Shown here piece after piece: positions 6,642 to 14,888 of a stretch of 45,884 nucleotides of DNA. The notes under the pieces are model-generated. The model saw only the letters and a list, made by a program, of their open reading frames with translations. It had not been told where the DNA came from and did not search any database. The stretch is taken from positions 1 to 45,884 of the IMG/VR virus record IMGVR_UViG_3300013094_000096; one strand, given 5' to 3'. The number at the start of each line of letters is the position of its first letter. Positions within the stretch are counted from its first letter, which is position 1. Origin of the DNA: a virus. Both the position numbers and the translations under genes were made by a program.

Positions 6642-8401
6642 GCTATTTCCACGTCTGTGTTATAGCTGGTGTAGCCATTCTCCTTGACCACTTTTAGTAT
6701 ATTCTCCACTCGACCAGCCAGCTCGTCTCGGTGACTGACCAACCATATGCTCTTGTGGCGCTCGCGACTCATGTGCTTGAGCAAGGCCAGGGCCGCTTCC
6801 ACACCAGCTGTGTCCAGGCCGTTGTCGATCATTTCATCTATGAACAGGAGGTTGATTGGCTGGTACAAACTTTCAAACACATCACGGAAGGCCCAGCTCA
6901 TGCCGAGAATCAGCCGGTTGCGTTCACCTCTACTGAGATTGTCAAAGTCCAGCTCGCGGCCCAGCTCTTCGATCGAAACTGTGAGGTCGTTCTGGAATAT
7001 GACTGTGTGCGGCAGTCCCATGCTGTCCAGATAGTGTGTGAGTCTGGCATTCAGGTAACTGAGATTCTGTTCTATGATCTTTTTGCGTATGAAACTGTCC
7101 TTGCTGGTCAGCAGTTTGAGCAAGAACTCCTGATGCTCTTGCAAGCGAGTGAGTTCATTCATGCTGTCGTAGGAGACTTCTTGCAAGGCAGCCTGGGTCA
7201 TTTCTTCAATCTGTTCAGTGTAAGGGTCGATTTCTTGTCGCTTGTGATCAATCTGCTGTACGAGACCGGCCACTGTGGCACGATGCTGAATCGCGTCAGC
7301 TTCGTTGTCATAGAACATCTTGGGCGGTCGCCCCAGCGTGCCCAGGGTTTCAACTGCAAGCTCGAGGTCTGCCAAGAGCTGTGCATGTGCCAGGCTTGCT
7401 GTTCTAGCTGTTGCCAGATCCTCCTGTTTTGCCGCCACAACTGATTGGTGCTTGCTGTCGTGGAAGGGCTGGCCGCAGGTATGGCATTCGTGACTCTCCA
7501 GCGTTGCAATTTCTTTCGACAGTTTGTCTATCGTTTTGTTTTCTCGATCACGGTCCAGTTTGGTGCGGCTGATCTGACCGGATAGATCGTTGAAGTCTTT
7601 TCTTTTTTGATCCCAAGCCCGGTGTGCTTGATGCGCTGCAATTTCGTCTTCGATCTGTATATTTTGTAGCGCCTCGAGTGCTTTTTCCAGTTCCTGTACA
7701 TCAGTGGAATGTTTTTCCGCCCATAGTCGTTGTCTACGTTTGAGATTTTCAATCTGTTCTTGGATGCGTTGATTGGCCTCTTGCACAGCTCGTATCCTGA
7801 ACTCTTCTTGCTGTATGGCATCTCGTGTGCCCTTGTTCAACTCTTTGATACGATCAGCTCGATCGCTCAGTTGTGTGATGCCCAACAACTGCTCGATAAT
7901 GGTGCGTTGATCGTTGGCCTTGAGACTCAAGAATGGTTCGGTATAGGTATTCAAGGCCATGATGTGTTTGAACATGTCGTGGCTGAGTCCCAGCACCGAC
8001 TCAATGGCTTCTTGTGTTTCTCGGCTGTCGCCCTGCGCTTCGTCAGCGGCGATCTTTTGTTCGCTGTTGACATAGAATTTCAGTAGGTTGGGCTTGCGAC
8101 CACGCTCAATTTTAAAATTCTTGTCACCCACACTAAAATCCAGACTGACCAGCATGCCCTTGCCGTTGGTCTTGTTGACCAGATTGTCCTTGCGAATATT
8201 ACTTAGTGCCTGTCCATACAAGGCATAGCTGAGTGCGTTGATGATTGTGGTCTTGCCTGTGCCGTTGCGCGATCCATCGCCGCCCAGATCAAGATTTTCG
8301 CCCAACACAAGAGTAAGGTCCGACCGATCAAAATTGATGGCCTGTGTGGCATTGCCCACACTCATGAAATTGCGTACTGTGAGGTCTTTTATTTTAAACA
8401 T
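6638..8401 (-). CDS. gp46: Recombination endonuclease subunit gp46 (Rad50/SbcC-like)
   Basis: The 587-residue protein has the SMC/Rad50 layout. Walker A is NGTGKTT at residues 46-52, then two coiled-coil arms rich in Glu/Gln/Lys meet at a CxxC zinc hook (CHTC, about residue 305). The signature motif is LSRGERNRL, and Walker B is INLLFIDEMID near 515. With gp47 it forms the T4 Mre11-Rad50 equivalent, resecting DNA ends for recombination-dependent replication and degrading host DNA. Length is close to T4 gp46 (560 residues). In T4-like genomes gp46 and gp47 are normally neighbours; here about 2.8 kb of cargo separates them. Its start overlaps the glycosyltransferase fragment upstream by 8 bp. 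Confidence 0.93.
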   Translation of the reverse strand: MFKIKDLTVRNFMSVGNATQAINFDRSDLTLVLGENLDLGGDGSRNGTGKTTIINALSYALYGQALSNIRKDNLVNKTNGKGMLVSLDFSVGDKNFKIERGRKPNLLKFYVNSEQKIAADEAQGDSRETQEAIESVLGLSHDMFKHIMALNTYTEPFLSLKANDQRTIIEQLLGITQLSDRADRIKELNKGTRDAIQQEEFRIRAVQEANQRIQEQIENLKRRQRLWAEKHSTDVQELEKALEALQNIQIEDEIAAHQAHRAWDQKRKDFNDLSGQISRTKLDRDRENKTIDKLSKEIATLESHECHTCGQPFHDSKHQSVVAAKQEDLATARTASLAHAQLLADLELAVETLGTLGRPPKMFYDNEADAIQHRATVAGLVQQIDHKRQEIDPYTEQIEEMTQAALQEVSYDSMNELTRLQEHQEFLLKLLTSKDSFIRKKIIEQNLSYLNARLTHYLDSMGLPHTVIFQNDLTVSIEELGRELDFDNLSRGERNRLILGMSWAFRDVFESLYQPINLLFIDEMIDNGLDTAGVEAALALLKHMSRERHKSIWLVSHRDELAGRVENILKVVKENGYTSYNTDVEIA

Positions 8402-8954
8402 ATCGTGGTTTTAAATTTTTAATGATTTCTTGTTCTAGTTTTTTTAATTCGTTTTTTTTAAAATCATTAATATAATAATTAAAATTGTATTCTAACACAT
8501 CTTTCATACTAATGCAAAGATTTTGAAGTTCAGGTATTGAGTAATTACAAATTTTTTCAATTATGTCAACTGCTGCAATCAATCTTAATTCTGGGTCTTC
8601 GATATCATCGTACCCTTCATCCCAAAAATTGTTAAATGTTTTAAATCCTATACTGTGTAAATTTTTCAATGACCCCGGTGGTCCAATTATGATAAATGGT
8701 CTTTTATTAGCGATGGGTTTTATGGTTTTTTCGCTAACAAATGTGCTTGGATACTTAAAAACAGTTTCTGTTACTACGTGTAGAAAAGATCGTTGATACA
8801 ACTGATGATCGAATCTATTTTTAGAAAAAGTGTCGGTGAAATTTTTAAAAGACCAGTCACTGGGTATAGACATAACCAATTTTTGTAGTTGTTGATCTTT
8901 TAACAACCATCTGTCGTTTATAAGTGTTGATGTATCAGTGTATAACAAATCCAT
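8394..8954 (-). CDS. Glycosyltransferase-like protein, C-terminal half (split gene)
   Basis: This 186-residue ORF holds the C-terminal part of a glycosyltransferase-like family seen in large phages: SFLHVVTETVFKYPSTFVSE, then KTIKPIANKRPFIIIGPPGS and GFKTFNNFWDEGYDD. The SEKTxKPIANKRPF block resembles the nucleotide-sugar-binding part of fucosyltransferase-type enzymes; that is inference from pattern. It starts 1 nt after the stop of the 8956-9492 ORF in the +1 frame, and that ORF looks like the missing N-terminal half. Strongly A/T-rich. Either a frameshift has broken one gene or the two halves are made separately. It overlaps gp46 by 8 bp. Confidence 0.6.
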   Translation of the reverse strand: MDLLYTDTSTLINDRWLLKDQQLQKLVMSIPSDWSFKNFTDTFSKNRFDHQLYQRSFLHVVTETVFKYPSTFVSEKTIKPIANKRPFIIIGPPGSLKNLHSIGFKTFNNFWDEGYDDIEDPELRLIAAVDIIEKICNYSIPELQNLCISMKDVLEYNFNYYINDFKKNELKKLEQEIIKNLKPRYV

Positions 8955-8955
8955 A

Positions 8956-9492
8956 TTAGTTAATTCCTTTGGCGTTATAACTAACCAATCCTGTATCGAG
9001 CAATTTTTTTTCTTTTAATAAGGATATGAGCACACGTCTGTGAAACCGACACACCCCGTTTAACGAAATATAATGACTTGTAATAGATTCGGTATTTAAA
9101 TCAAGATCTGGAGATACGTGATCATGCAATGGTTTATGTAAAAAATTGGAAATACTGGCAATACCGCACAAATCAGTGGTTTCGAATTGACTCAACTTGT
9201 TGAGGTAATCTTGAATATTTTGTTGCGTGAGTATCAGACAAAAATAATTTGATATATCTAAATCATGTAATATTCTTTGTAAATTAAGAGTAATTAATCC
9301 TGTATCGTTTAAAAAATATTCGGTGTCGTAGTGCAAAAATATAAATCTATAATTGGGTTCGTAGGTATCTTTTTTAAGTTTGCTTAAATCATTGTGCAAT
9401 TTTTTCATGTCCAGGCCGTATCTTAATAAATCAAATAATTGATCAAATTTAAAATATTTTTCTAGTATGTTGATAGTGGATATATCAAGCAT
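8956..9492 (-). CDS. Glycosyltransferase-like protein, N-terminal half (split gene)
   Basis: A 178-residue A/T-rich ORF. It contains FIFLHYDTEYF and NYFCLILTQQNIQDYL, and ends with YISLNGVCRFHRRVLISLLK, then LLDTGLVSYNA. The pattern 'SLN...HR...LL..KGLVSY' usually stands in the middle of full-length phage proteins of this kind, just before the TETVF/SEKT block that here opens in the next ORF. Taken together the two ORFs would make about 365 residues, a normal length. The stop is TAA at 8956-8958. It overlaps the unknown gene upstream by 8 bp, so it sits in the operon like any other gene. Confidence 0.6.
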   Translation of the reverse strand: MLDISTINILEKYFKFDQLFDLLRYGLDMKKLHNDLSKLKKDTYEPNYRFIFLHYDTEYFLNDTGLITLNLQRILHDLDISNYFCLILTQQNIQDYLNKLSQFETTDLCGIASISNFLHKPLHDHVSPDLDLNTESITSHYISLNGVCRFHRRVLISLLKEKKLLDTGLVSYNAKGIN

Positions 9493-10279
9493 GTAAATTA
9501 TACCAATGATTATGTGACTGCTCGATGAAATCTTGATCTATTGGTAATAGATCAAACGTATTTTCTAATAATTTAATTTTTTCCAACAATGAATTCAAAC
9601 ACAAAATATCACTTAAATTTACATGTAAGTTGTTTAATCGTTCATTGAATGTGTTGGAAAATAATTGTTTGTCTGGATTATTTTTAATGTGTTTATCGTA
9701 AAATACATCTATCGGATCATTGGAATAATAAGGATTGTTGTATAGTTGAAAATATTTTTTCATGGACTGGTTAAGTCTCCAATCGTGTATTAACAATACA
9801 ACTTTGTCATCCTCTATCGCATAATGTTTGTTCCATAGTGCTCGGTCAAACCATTCAAATGAGTCTGTATCAATTAAAATTGTAATTTTTTTAGATTTTT
9901 CAAAAAACCCAGGAAAGGTTGTTTTGTGCCACGGTAGTAAAATTAATTTATTTTCAGCGATAGTTTGTTTAAAGTGGTCTGTTCCGTGCGTGTTGCATTG
10001 TTCTATAAATTCTTTCGTAGATAAATTGTCCCCACGAGGGTATTTACTACTTAAAAAATGCAAATTCCATGCATTTACATGATTTGGCTCGTTTGCTATC
10101 CATTTTTTAAAATTTCGTTGAAAATGATTTTCTATGTATTCCAAACATAATTTGTTATTTTTGTTTTTTTCAATATTTTGATCATAGTGTGCAACGCTTG
10201 GGCTTGCCATGAGCAAACTGCCAAGAAATTTTCCAGCAGAACCTTGCGGAAAATTAATAAGAAAAAAATTATTTAACAA
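9485..10279 (-). CDS. Protein of unknown function (264 aa)
   Basis: I do not recognise a named family. The N-terminus, FFLINFPQGSAGKFLGSLLM, has a strand followed by a Gly/Ser/Lys turn resembling a degenerate P-loop, as in sulfotransferase-like and kinase-like folds. A second strand-like stretch, KITILIDTDSFEWFDRALW, follows in mid-protein. The end (IDQDFIEQSHNHWYNLHA) is Trp/His/Tyr-rich. The layout resembles the unknown protein at 3017-4063, though sequence identity by eye is low. It is very A/T-rich, overlaps the epimerase gene by 11 bp and the next glycosyltransferase half by 8 bp, and so belongs to the acquired sugar cassette. A transferase acting on a glycan is possible but unproven. 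Confidence 0.6.
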   Translation of the reverse strand: MLNNFFLINFPQGSAGKFLGSLLMASPSVAHYDQNIEKNKNNKLCLEYIENHFQRNFKKWIANEPNHVNAWNLHFLSSKYPRGDNLSTKEFIEQCNTHGTDHFKQTIAENKLILLPWHKTTFPGFFEKSKKITILIDTDSFEWFDRALWNKHYAIEDDKVVLLIHDWRLNQSMKKYFQLYNNPYYSNDPIDVFYDKHIKNNPDKQLFSNTFNERLNNLHVNLSDILCLNSLLEKIKLLENTFDLLPIDQDFIEQSHNHWYNLHA

Positions 10280-11222
10280 GTTGTGTTGTTATCCAGTTGT
10301 ATGTTTTTATCAGTCCATCTCGTAGGCTGATCACCGGACTCCACCCAATTTCTTTTTTGCATAGATAATTATCGCTGCATCTGCCCATTACTCCTACTGG
10401 GCCAGTGATATATCGTTTGGCACATTTTTTCTCTCCTATGGATAACACTATATCCACCAGATCGCTAATAGACACCATTTCGTCTGATCCAATGTTTATT
10501 GGGTTATTGTATTCACTATTCATGAGAGCCAGCGTACCGTCAATACAATCATCTATATATAAAAAACTCCTGGTTTGATTACCGGTTCCAAAAATTTCAA
10601 TAACATCATCGGAAGTCAGAACTTTCCTGCATATGGCTGCCGGGGCTTTTTCTTTGCCACCCTGGAATGTTCCTTCTGGGCCGTAAATATTATGATATCT
10701 AGCTATTCTTACATTTAATCCATAATTTCTTGCATAAGACAAATACATTCTTTCGCTAAAAATCTTTTCCCATCCGTACTCGCTATCTGGATTGGCTGGA
10801 TATGCACTGTCTTCGGTGCAAATTGGATTGCATGGATCAAGTTGATTGTGCATTGGATATACGCAAGCACTACTTGAAAAGAAAACTTTTTTAATTTTTT
10901 TGCTAATACAAAATTTGGCACTGTTTAAGTTAATCAACGAACTGTTGTGCATTATCTTTGCATCATTGATGCCAGTGAAAATGTACTCGGCACCCCCCAT
11001 GTCTGCAGCCAATTGGTACAATTCGTCAAAATCAACAACTGGAATTTTATCGTATGTTTCGAGCAGAGACAGGTCGCCTAATACAAAATCATCGGCTGCG
11101 GTTGTGGAAAATTCGGGATACTTTAAATCTACCCCACACACCCAGTGTCCGTCATTTTTTAATCTGGTAACCAGATGATGGCCAATGAATCCTCCTGCAC
11201 CAAATACTAAAATTTTTTTCAT
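10269..11222 (-). CDS. GDP-mannose 3,5-epimerase-like NAD-dependent sugar epimerase
   Basis: An extended short-chain dehydrogenase of 317 residues. The NAD loop GAGGFIG is at 8-14 and YGWEK (149-153) gives the catalytic Tyr and Lys. Blocks characteristic of GDP-mannose 3,5-epimerase are present: LAADMGG, SSSACVYP with Cys120, RYHNIYGPEGTFQGG, KEKAPAAICRK and INIGSDEMVS, followed by a GPVGVMGRCSDN block. In plant GME the acid/base pair is a Cys in SSACIYP and a Lys in REKAPAAF; C120 and K192 match them. The known reaction turns GDP-mannose into GDP-L-galactose and GDP-L-gulose. The enzyme probably supplies a sugar nucleotide for glycosylation. It overlaps gp47 by 4 bp. The family call is strong; product identity is inferred. 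Confidence 0.87.
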   Translation of the reverse strand: MKKILVFGAGGFIGHHLVTRLKNDGHWVCGVDLKYPEFSTTAADDFVLGDLSLLETYDKIPVVDFDELYQLAADMGGAEYIFTGINDAKIMHNSSLINLNSAKFCISKKIKKVFFSSSACVYPMHNQLDPCNPICTEDSAYPANPDSEYGWEKIFSERMYLSYARNYGLNVRIARYHNIYGPEGTFQGGKEKAPAAICRKVLTSDDVIEIFGTGNQTRSFLYIDDCIDGTLALMNSEYNNPINIGSDEMVSISDLVDIVLSIGEKKCAKRYITGPVGVMGRCSDNYLCKKEIGWSPVISLRDGLIKTYNWITTQLVK

Positions 11223-12235
11223 AGATTTTGATATATTTTTAATAACAACTTGGGATCGTAAAATTCACTTTCGATATTGGTCAGCTGGTCAGTCACGATC
11301 TGATCCACGCTTTCAAATCGTACTTCGCCAGGCGCCAGGTCTAGATCCACTGTGGTTCTTTTGCTGGGTATCAGGGCCATCTCTCTGAGATTGTGTGATT
11401 GTACAAATGTGTTCTTGATAAACGATGCTTCTTCATAGCTGATGTCAATGTCCAGCTCCACACGCACATGCATGTTGGGAGTCAGTATGCTGGCACCGTG
11501 GTCGATTACCTCGCTCAACCGCATGACTCGATACAGGGGTTGATCGGGCCAGGCCCGATACTCGGGCTGTTGGCCCCATTCCAGGATCATCATGCCTCGG
11601 TCAGCATCGCCAGCATCGGCAAAGTTGTGTGGAAAACAGTTGCCAATGTAGTTGATATTTCGTTTGCTTTGTCTAAGATGGAAATGTCCACTGAACACCG
11701 ACCCAACGCCACCAAAGCTGTCCACACGAACTTCGCCGTGATCGGGCATTTCGACCATGGCATTCATCTTGAAGTGCGGCAGCTCAAAGTGCCCAAACAT
11801 GTACTGTGCCGACATTCGTGGTATGCGTTTGTGATCGTCGCCGACCAACCAGGGAGCTATGATCACATCACCGGATTTGAACCAGTCGTTGACCACCGTG
11901 ATATTGGGCAAGTGCTGTGCCCATTCCACACCGTGTATGTCTCGCCGGTCTCGGTAGTAGAGATCGTGGTTGCCCGGAATAAAATAAAAGCGTTCAAATG
12001 CTGCACTGAGCTTTTGTAAACTACGCAGGCTAAAGTGTAAAGTTTGTAGATTGATACTGGCACGATGATGATGCCAGTCGCCTAGAAACATGCCGGTTTC
12101 GCAACCTTGGGCCTGGGCTGTGTCTATGAACCAATCAACAAATGCTTCACAGTCCTGATTGTGAATCAGGCTGTTGCTTTTTAGTCCCCAGTGTATGTCA
12201 GTACAGATGGCTGCTTTACGGAATAGATTTGTCAT
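11219..12235 (-). CDS. gp47: Recombination endonuclease subunit gp47 (Mre11/SbcD-like)
   Basis: A calcineurin-like phosphoesterase of 338 residues, the length of T4 gp47 (339). The metal-binding motifs run in order: CTDIHWG (D13, H15), FLGDWHHH (D53), IPGNHD (N89, H90), MFGHFELPH (H149) and FSGHFHLRQ (H184, H186). It is the nuclease partner of gp46, whose gene lies further down the same operon beyond the sugar cassette. Together they process DNA ends for recombination and replication. The gene follows the sigma-factor gene by 12 bp and its stop overlaps the epimerase start, so translation of the inserted cassette is coupled to gp47. Confidence 0.93.
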   Translation of the reverse strand: MTNLFRKAAICTDIHWGLKSNSLIHNQDCEAFVDWFIDTAQAQGCETGMFLGDWHHHRASINLQTLHFSLRSLQKLSAAFERFYFIPGNHDLYYRDRRDIHGVEWAQHLPNITVVNDWFKSGDVIIAPWLVGDDHKRIPRMSAQYMFGHFELPHFKMNAMVEMPDHGEVRVDSFGGVGSVFSGHFHLRQSKRNINYIGNCFPHNFADAGDADRGMMILEWGQQPEYRAWPDQPLYRVMRLSEVIDHGASILTPNMHVRVELDIDISYEEASFIKNTFVQSHNLREMALIPSKRTTVDLDLAPGEVRFESVDQIVTDQLTNIESEFYDPKLLLKIYQNL

Positions 12236-12247
12236 CCTGCTAGTATA

Positions 12248-13147
12248 CTATTCTTCAGTGATGAATACGACCTCTCCGGCAATCATGTCTGGATTTCTGC
12301 GTCCGGCATTCTGACGAGTCCATGACGGATTGAGACCGTTCATTTCCAAGATATCGTCTCGGATGTTTTGATTTTTCTTTTCCAGATTCAGGATTCTGGT
12401 AAAACTATTGGTGATGGCCGCAGTGTAGTAGGCAAATGGATTCTGGCTCTTGCTTTCGTCAAACTGCAGGCCGATCTGGCTCAGTTGCAACAGGGCCTGG
12501 CCGCGCATTTCTTCGTTGTAGGTATAACCTCTCCAGTTTGATCTGGTGGCATAGCGTTCACACAGTTTCATGAACATGTTGGCCAAGGTGCGGGTCATTT
12601 TGCCGTGATCCTTGCAGAATTCGCCGTGTACCAGGTCACCCTGCCAGTGGCTCTTGCCCACCAGGTACGGCTCGCGATTTTCATCTATACGGTAGTGATA
12701 AAACGGTGGAAAGTTCAACCGCACATGATTGGGGCTGAGCACAGCATCATCTACCAGATCGGCGATGGGATCTTCTTCTACGGCATCCAGTTCGAATATG
12801 TCTTGGATCTTTTTCTTTTTGGTTGCACCCTTGGGTATTTTTTTGGGCGCCATGGGTATGTGTTCCCAACAGGTGATCCTGAACACCAGATCAGTGTTGG
12901 CGATTTTGACTGGATCGATGACCTGTCCAGTTTCTCGCTTGATACGGTCAGCACGATTGCGTCTGGCTTCGGCCACGGTTCTTTGGTTGATTTTCAATAC
13001 CGTGGGCAAGATTATGTCGTACTGATGATCGGCAGCCGGATCCAGATATGTGCAGTAGGTGTTCTTGCTCAGGTGTATTTCTTTTAAGATATCTCGATTG
13101 TTGAGATAATTGGTTTTTGCTGGTGTTTTGAAAGTGGTTGTGGCCAC
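12248..13147 (-). CDS. gp55: gp55-like late-transcription sigma factor
   Basis: The C-terminal ~110 residues carry the gp55 pattern: FMKLCERYATRSNWRGYTYN, then EEMRGQALLQLSQIGLQFDE, the KSQNPFAYYTAAITNSF block and a following KKNQNIRDDI. This is a small sigma-70 region-2 type domain that directs host RNA polymerase to late promoters. The ~190-residue N-terminal part (NYLNNRDILKEIHLSK, a Lys-rich TKKKKIQD segment, HVRLNFPPFYHYRID) is an extension compared with T4 gp55 (185 residues). I chose the GTG at 13147 because AAGGAGA lies 7-8 nt before it. The frame continues to an ATG at 13210, which lacks such a site and would add unrelated residues. It heads the minus-strand operon. Confidence 0.75.
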   Translation of the reverse strand: MATTTFKTPAKTNYLNNRDILKEIHLSKNTYCTYLDPAADHQYDIILPTVLKINQRTVAEARRNRADRIKRETGQVIDPVKIANTDLVFRITCWEHIPMAPKKIPKGATKKKKIQDIFELDAVEEDPIADLVDDAVLSPNHVRLNFPPFYHYRIDENREPYLVGKSHWQGDLVHGEFCKDHGKMTRTLANMFMKLCERYATRSNWRGYTYNEEMRGQALLQLSQIGLQFDESKSQNPFAYYTAAITNSFTRILNLEKKNQNIRDDILEMNGLNPSWTRQNAGRRNPDMIAGEVVFITEE

Positions 13148-13167
13148 GTGCGATTCTCCTTGAAGTG

Positions 13168-13175
13168 TATTTATT
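13168..13175 (-). promoter_or_regulatory. Candidate late promoter, AATAAATA, for the sigma-factor operon
   Basis: On the minus strand AATAAATA ends 20 nt before the GTG start at 13147, with AAGGAGA in between. It matches the T4 late box TATAAATA except at the first position. If real, the late sigma factor would help transcribe its own operon. Confidence 0.4.
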
Positions 13176-13233
13176 TTACAACACATTGCAGGAATGTCAA
13201 CCATTATCATTATCTGGTCCGTTTATTTAGCTG

Positions 13234-13241
13234 GCTAAATA
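13234..13241 (+). promoter_or_regulatory. Candidate late promoter, GCTAAATA, for the baseplate operon
   Basis: GCTAAATA ends 18 nt before the ATG at 13260, followed by AGGAAC as ribosome site. The box-to-ATG spacing is the same as before gp6. It stands back to back with the minus-strand box at 13168-13175 in the divergent gap between the replication-type and structural operons. Confidence 0.45.
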
Positions 13242-13259
13242 TCATATACAGGAACAATC

Positions 13260-14585
13260 ATGGCCAACAGCTACCTTGCAAATATACAAGCATTACAATC
13301 CGCACTTGCAAAACTAGATCCTAACAGTGTAGCAGCCGCAGCCATACGCAGTCAGATAGCACAGCTGGCCAACGATCAGGCCGCTGTACTTCGAGGCCAA
13401 TCACCACCCCCTGTGAGCAATCCGCCTGATCCACAAACAAGTGTGGGCGACTCAAACACAGTGCCAGACAGCCAAATTGACAGTTCGGCTGCACCAGTAA
13501 CATATGGACTTAGCGGTCTATCCAGTCTCAATCAAAACAACACCACCGACGTTGGCAGTTTTGTTGGAACACCGGCTCCGGTTGTTGCAGATGCTGTGGC
13601 ATCTGCACAGGCCTCCAGCGGCACTGATGTCAGTAATTTTGTGTCGTCGGCCACTCCGGTCGGTGCAGATGCTGTAGCAGCTGCACAGGCCTCCAGCAAT
13701 ACTGATTCCACAGCATTCACGGCCGGCAACAGCGGGGACCAGCTCAATGCAGGTCCGTCGGCTATCAGAGCCGGCACTGCAAACGCACAGAATCAACCAG
13801 CAATCAACAACACAAACCGCAGCGTGAACAACACTGACTGGCGTGTGAGATTGAGTCTGGCCAACGGAGCCGATTATCTGTATTCGGCAGCTGATGCTGC
13901 CTCGGGCATACTGTCGCCACTTCGGGCCACCAATGGCATCATATTTCCTTACACGCCCACAATCAGTACCAGCTACAAGGCCAACTACAACAGCTACGAC
14001 CTTACACATTCAAACTATCGTGGTTATTTTTATCAGAACAGTTATACTGACAGCATAACTGTCACCGCTGCATTCACGGCACAGAACACCCAAGAAGCCA
14101 ATTATCTCCTGGCTGTCATACACTTTTTCCGTTCGGTTACCAAGATGTTTTATGGGCAAAGCTCACACCTGGGATCACCGCCACCTATATGCTATCTCAA
14201 CGGCCTGGGCGAATTTCAATTCAACCAACATCCGGTCTTGGTCAGCCAGTTCAACTACTCGTTGCCAGCTGATGTGGATTACATACGTGCCGGCAGCAGC
14301 AACAATCTAAATCTTCCGCAAAACCAATTGCGTGCCCAGACCAATACTGTCAATCCGGCCCTGGCCTCAGTGGCTCGGTTGGCATCAGCTTTCTTGACCA
14401 AAGGGGCGGCACAGAACGTGCGCCCTCCGGTAGCACAACCGTTGACCAACAGCCCTACCTATGTGCCAACCAAGATGGAAATAGTGCTGACCCTGTTGCC
14501 GGTACAAAGTCGTCAACAGGTCAGCCAGGTGTTCAATCTAGACAGTTTTGCCAATGGTAGCCAACTCACAAAAGGATTCTGGTAA
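13260..14585 (+). CDS. Baseplate tail-tube cap/initiator-like protein (gp48/gp54 type)
   Basis: A 441-residue protein. The first ~190 residues are a low-complexity Ala/Ser/Gln/Pro region with two near-copies of a VVADAVASAQASSGTDVSNF-like segment (about residues 108-145). The folded part from ~195 has GIIFPYTPTISTSYKANYNS, SYTDSITVTAAFTAQNTQEA, then YLLAVIHFFRSVTKMFYGQS and PPPICYLNGLGEF. This arrangement suits the tube-like baseplate proteins that close the hub and start tail-tube growth. It ends with LLPVQSRQQVSQVFNLDSF. It directly precedes gp53, with which it overlaps by one base (TAATG). Which T4 protein it corresponds to, gp48 or gp54, cannot be fixed by eye. Confidence 0.6.
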   Translation: MANSYLANIQALQSALAKLDPNSVAAAAIRSQIAQLANDQAAVLRGQSPPPVSNPPDPQTSVGDSNTVPDSQIDSSAAPVTYGLSGLSSLNQNNTTDVGSFVGTPAPVVADAVASAQASSGTDVSNFVSSATPVGADAVAAAQASSNTDSTAFTAGNSGDQLNAGPSAIRAGTANAQNQPAINNTNRSVNNTDWRVRLSLANGADYLYSAADAASGILSPLRATNGIIFPYTPTISTSYKANYNSYDLTHSNYRGYFYQNSYTDSITVTAAFTAQNTQEANYLLAVIHFFRSVTKMFYGQSSHLGSPPPICYLNGLGEFQFNQHPVLVSQFNYSLPADVDYIRAGSSNNLNLPQNQLRAQTNTVNPALASVARLASAFLTKGAAQNVRPPVAQPLTNSPTYVPTKMEIVLTLLPVQSRQQVSQVFNLDSFANGSQLTKGFW

Positions 14586-14887
14586 TGTCCGTCACCTATG
14601 ATGCTGCCAGTCCGTATTTTACCACGGGCTACAGCCAATTTTTCCTAGATACCATGACCAACCGGCCCATACCGGTGTTGTCGGACGATCGTTACTGGGC
14701 TATCACGGCTACCTATCAGTACAGGCCCGATCTGTTGGCATTTGACCTTTACAGCAACAGTCGTTTGTGGTGGGTGTTTTATCAACGAAATCCTAATACC
14801 TTGACAACACCGCCTTTGGATTTTGCAGCCGGTACGTCTATCTATCTACCACAGATCAGTACCTTGCAGGCAGTATTGGGGATCTAG
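14585..14887 (+). CDS. gp53: Baseplate wedge protein gp53-like
   Basis: The 100-residue protein carries the gp53 core: YQYRPDLLAFDLYSNSRLWW, then VFYQRNPNTL, DFAAGTSIYLP and a final Leu-rich turn. gp53 has a LysM-like fold and clamps neighbouring wedges to the hub in the assembled baseplate. It is about half the length of T4 gp53 (196 residues), as in other marine T4-like phages. The ATG shares a base with the stop of the previous gene, so translation is coupled. Confidence 0.82.
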   Translation: MSVTYDAASPYFTTGYSQFFLDTMTNRPIPVLSDDRYWAITATYQYRPDLLAFDLYSNSRLWWVFYQRNPNTLTTPPLDFAAGTSIYLPQISTLQAVLGI

Positions 14888-14888
14888 C

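Noticed and set aside
6731-7444. 237-aa plus-strand ORF opposite gp46
   Set aside because: It is a mirror of the coiled-coil coding sequence of gp46, whose motifs and length are clear.
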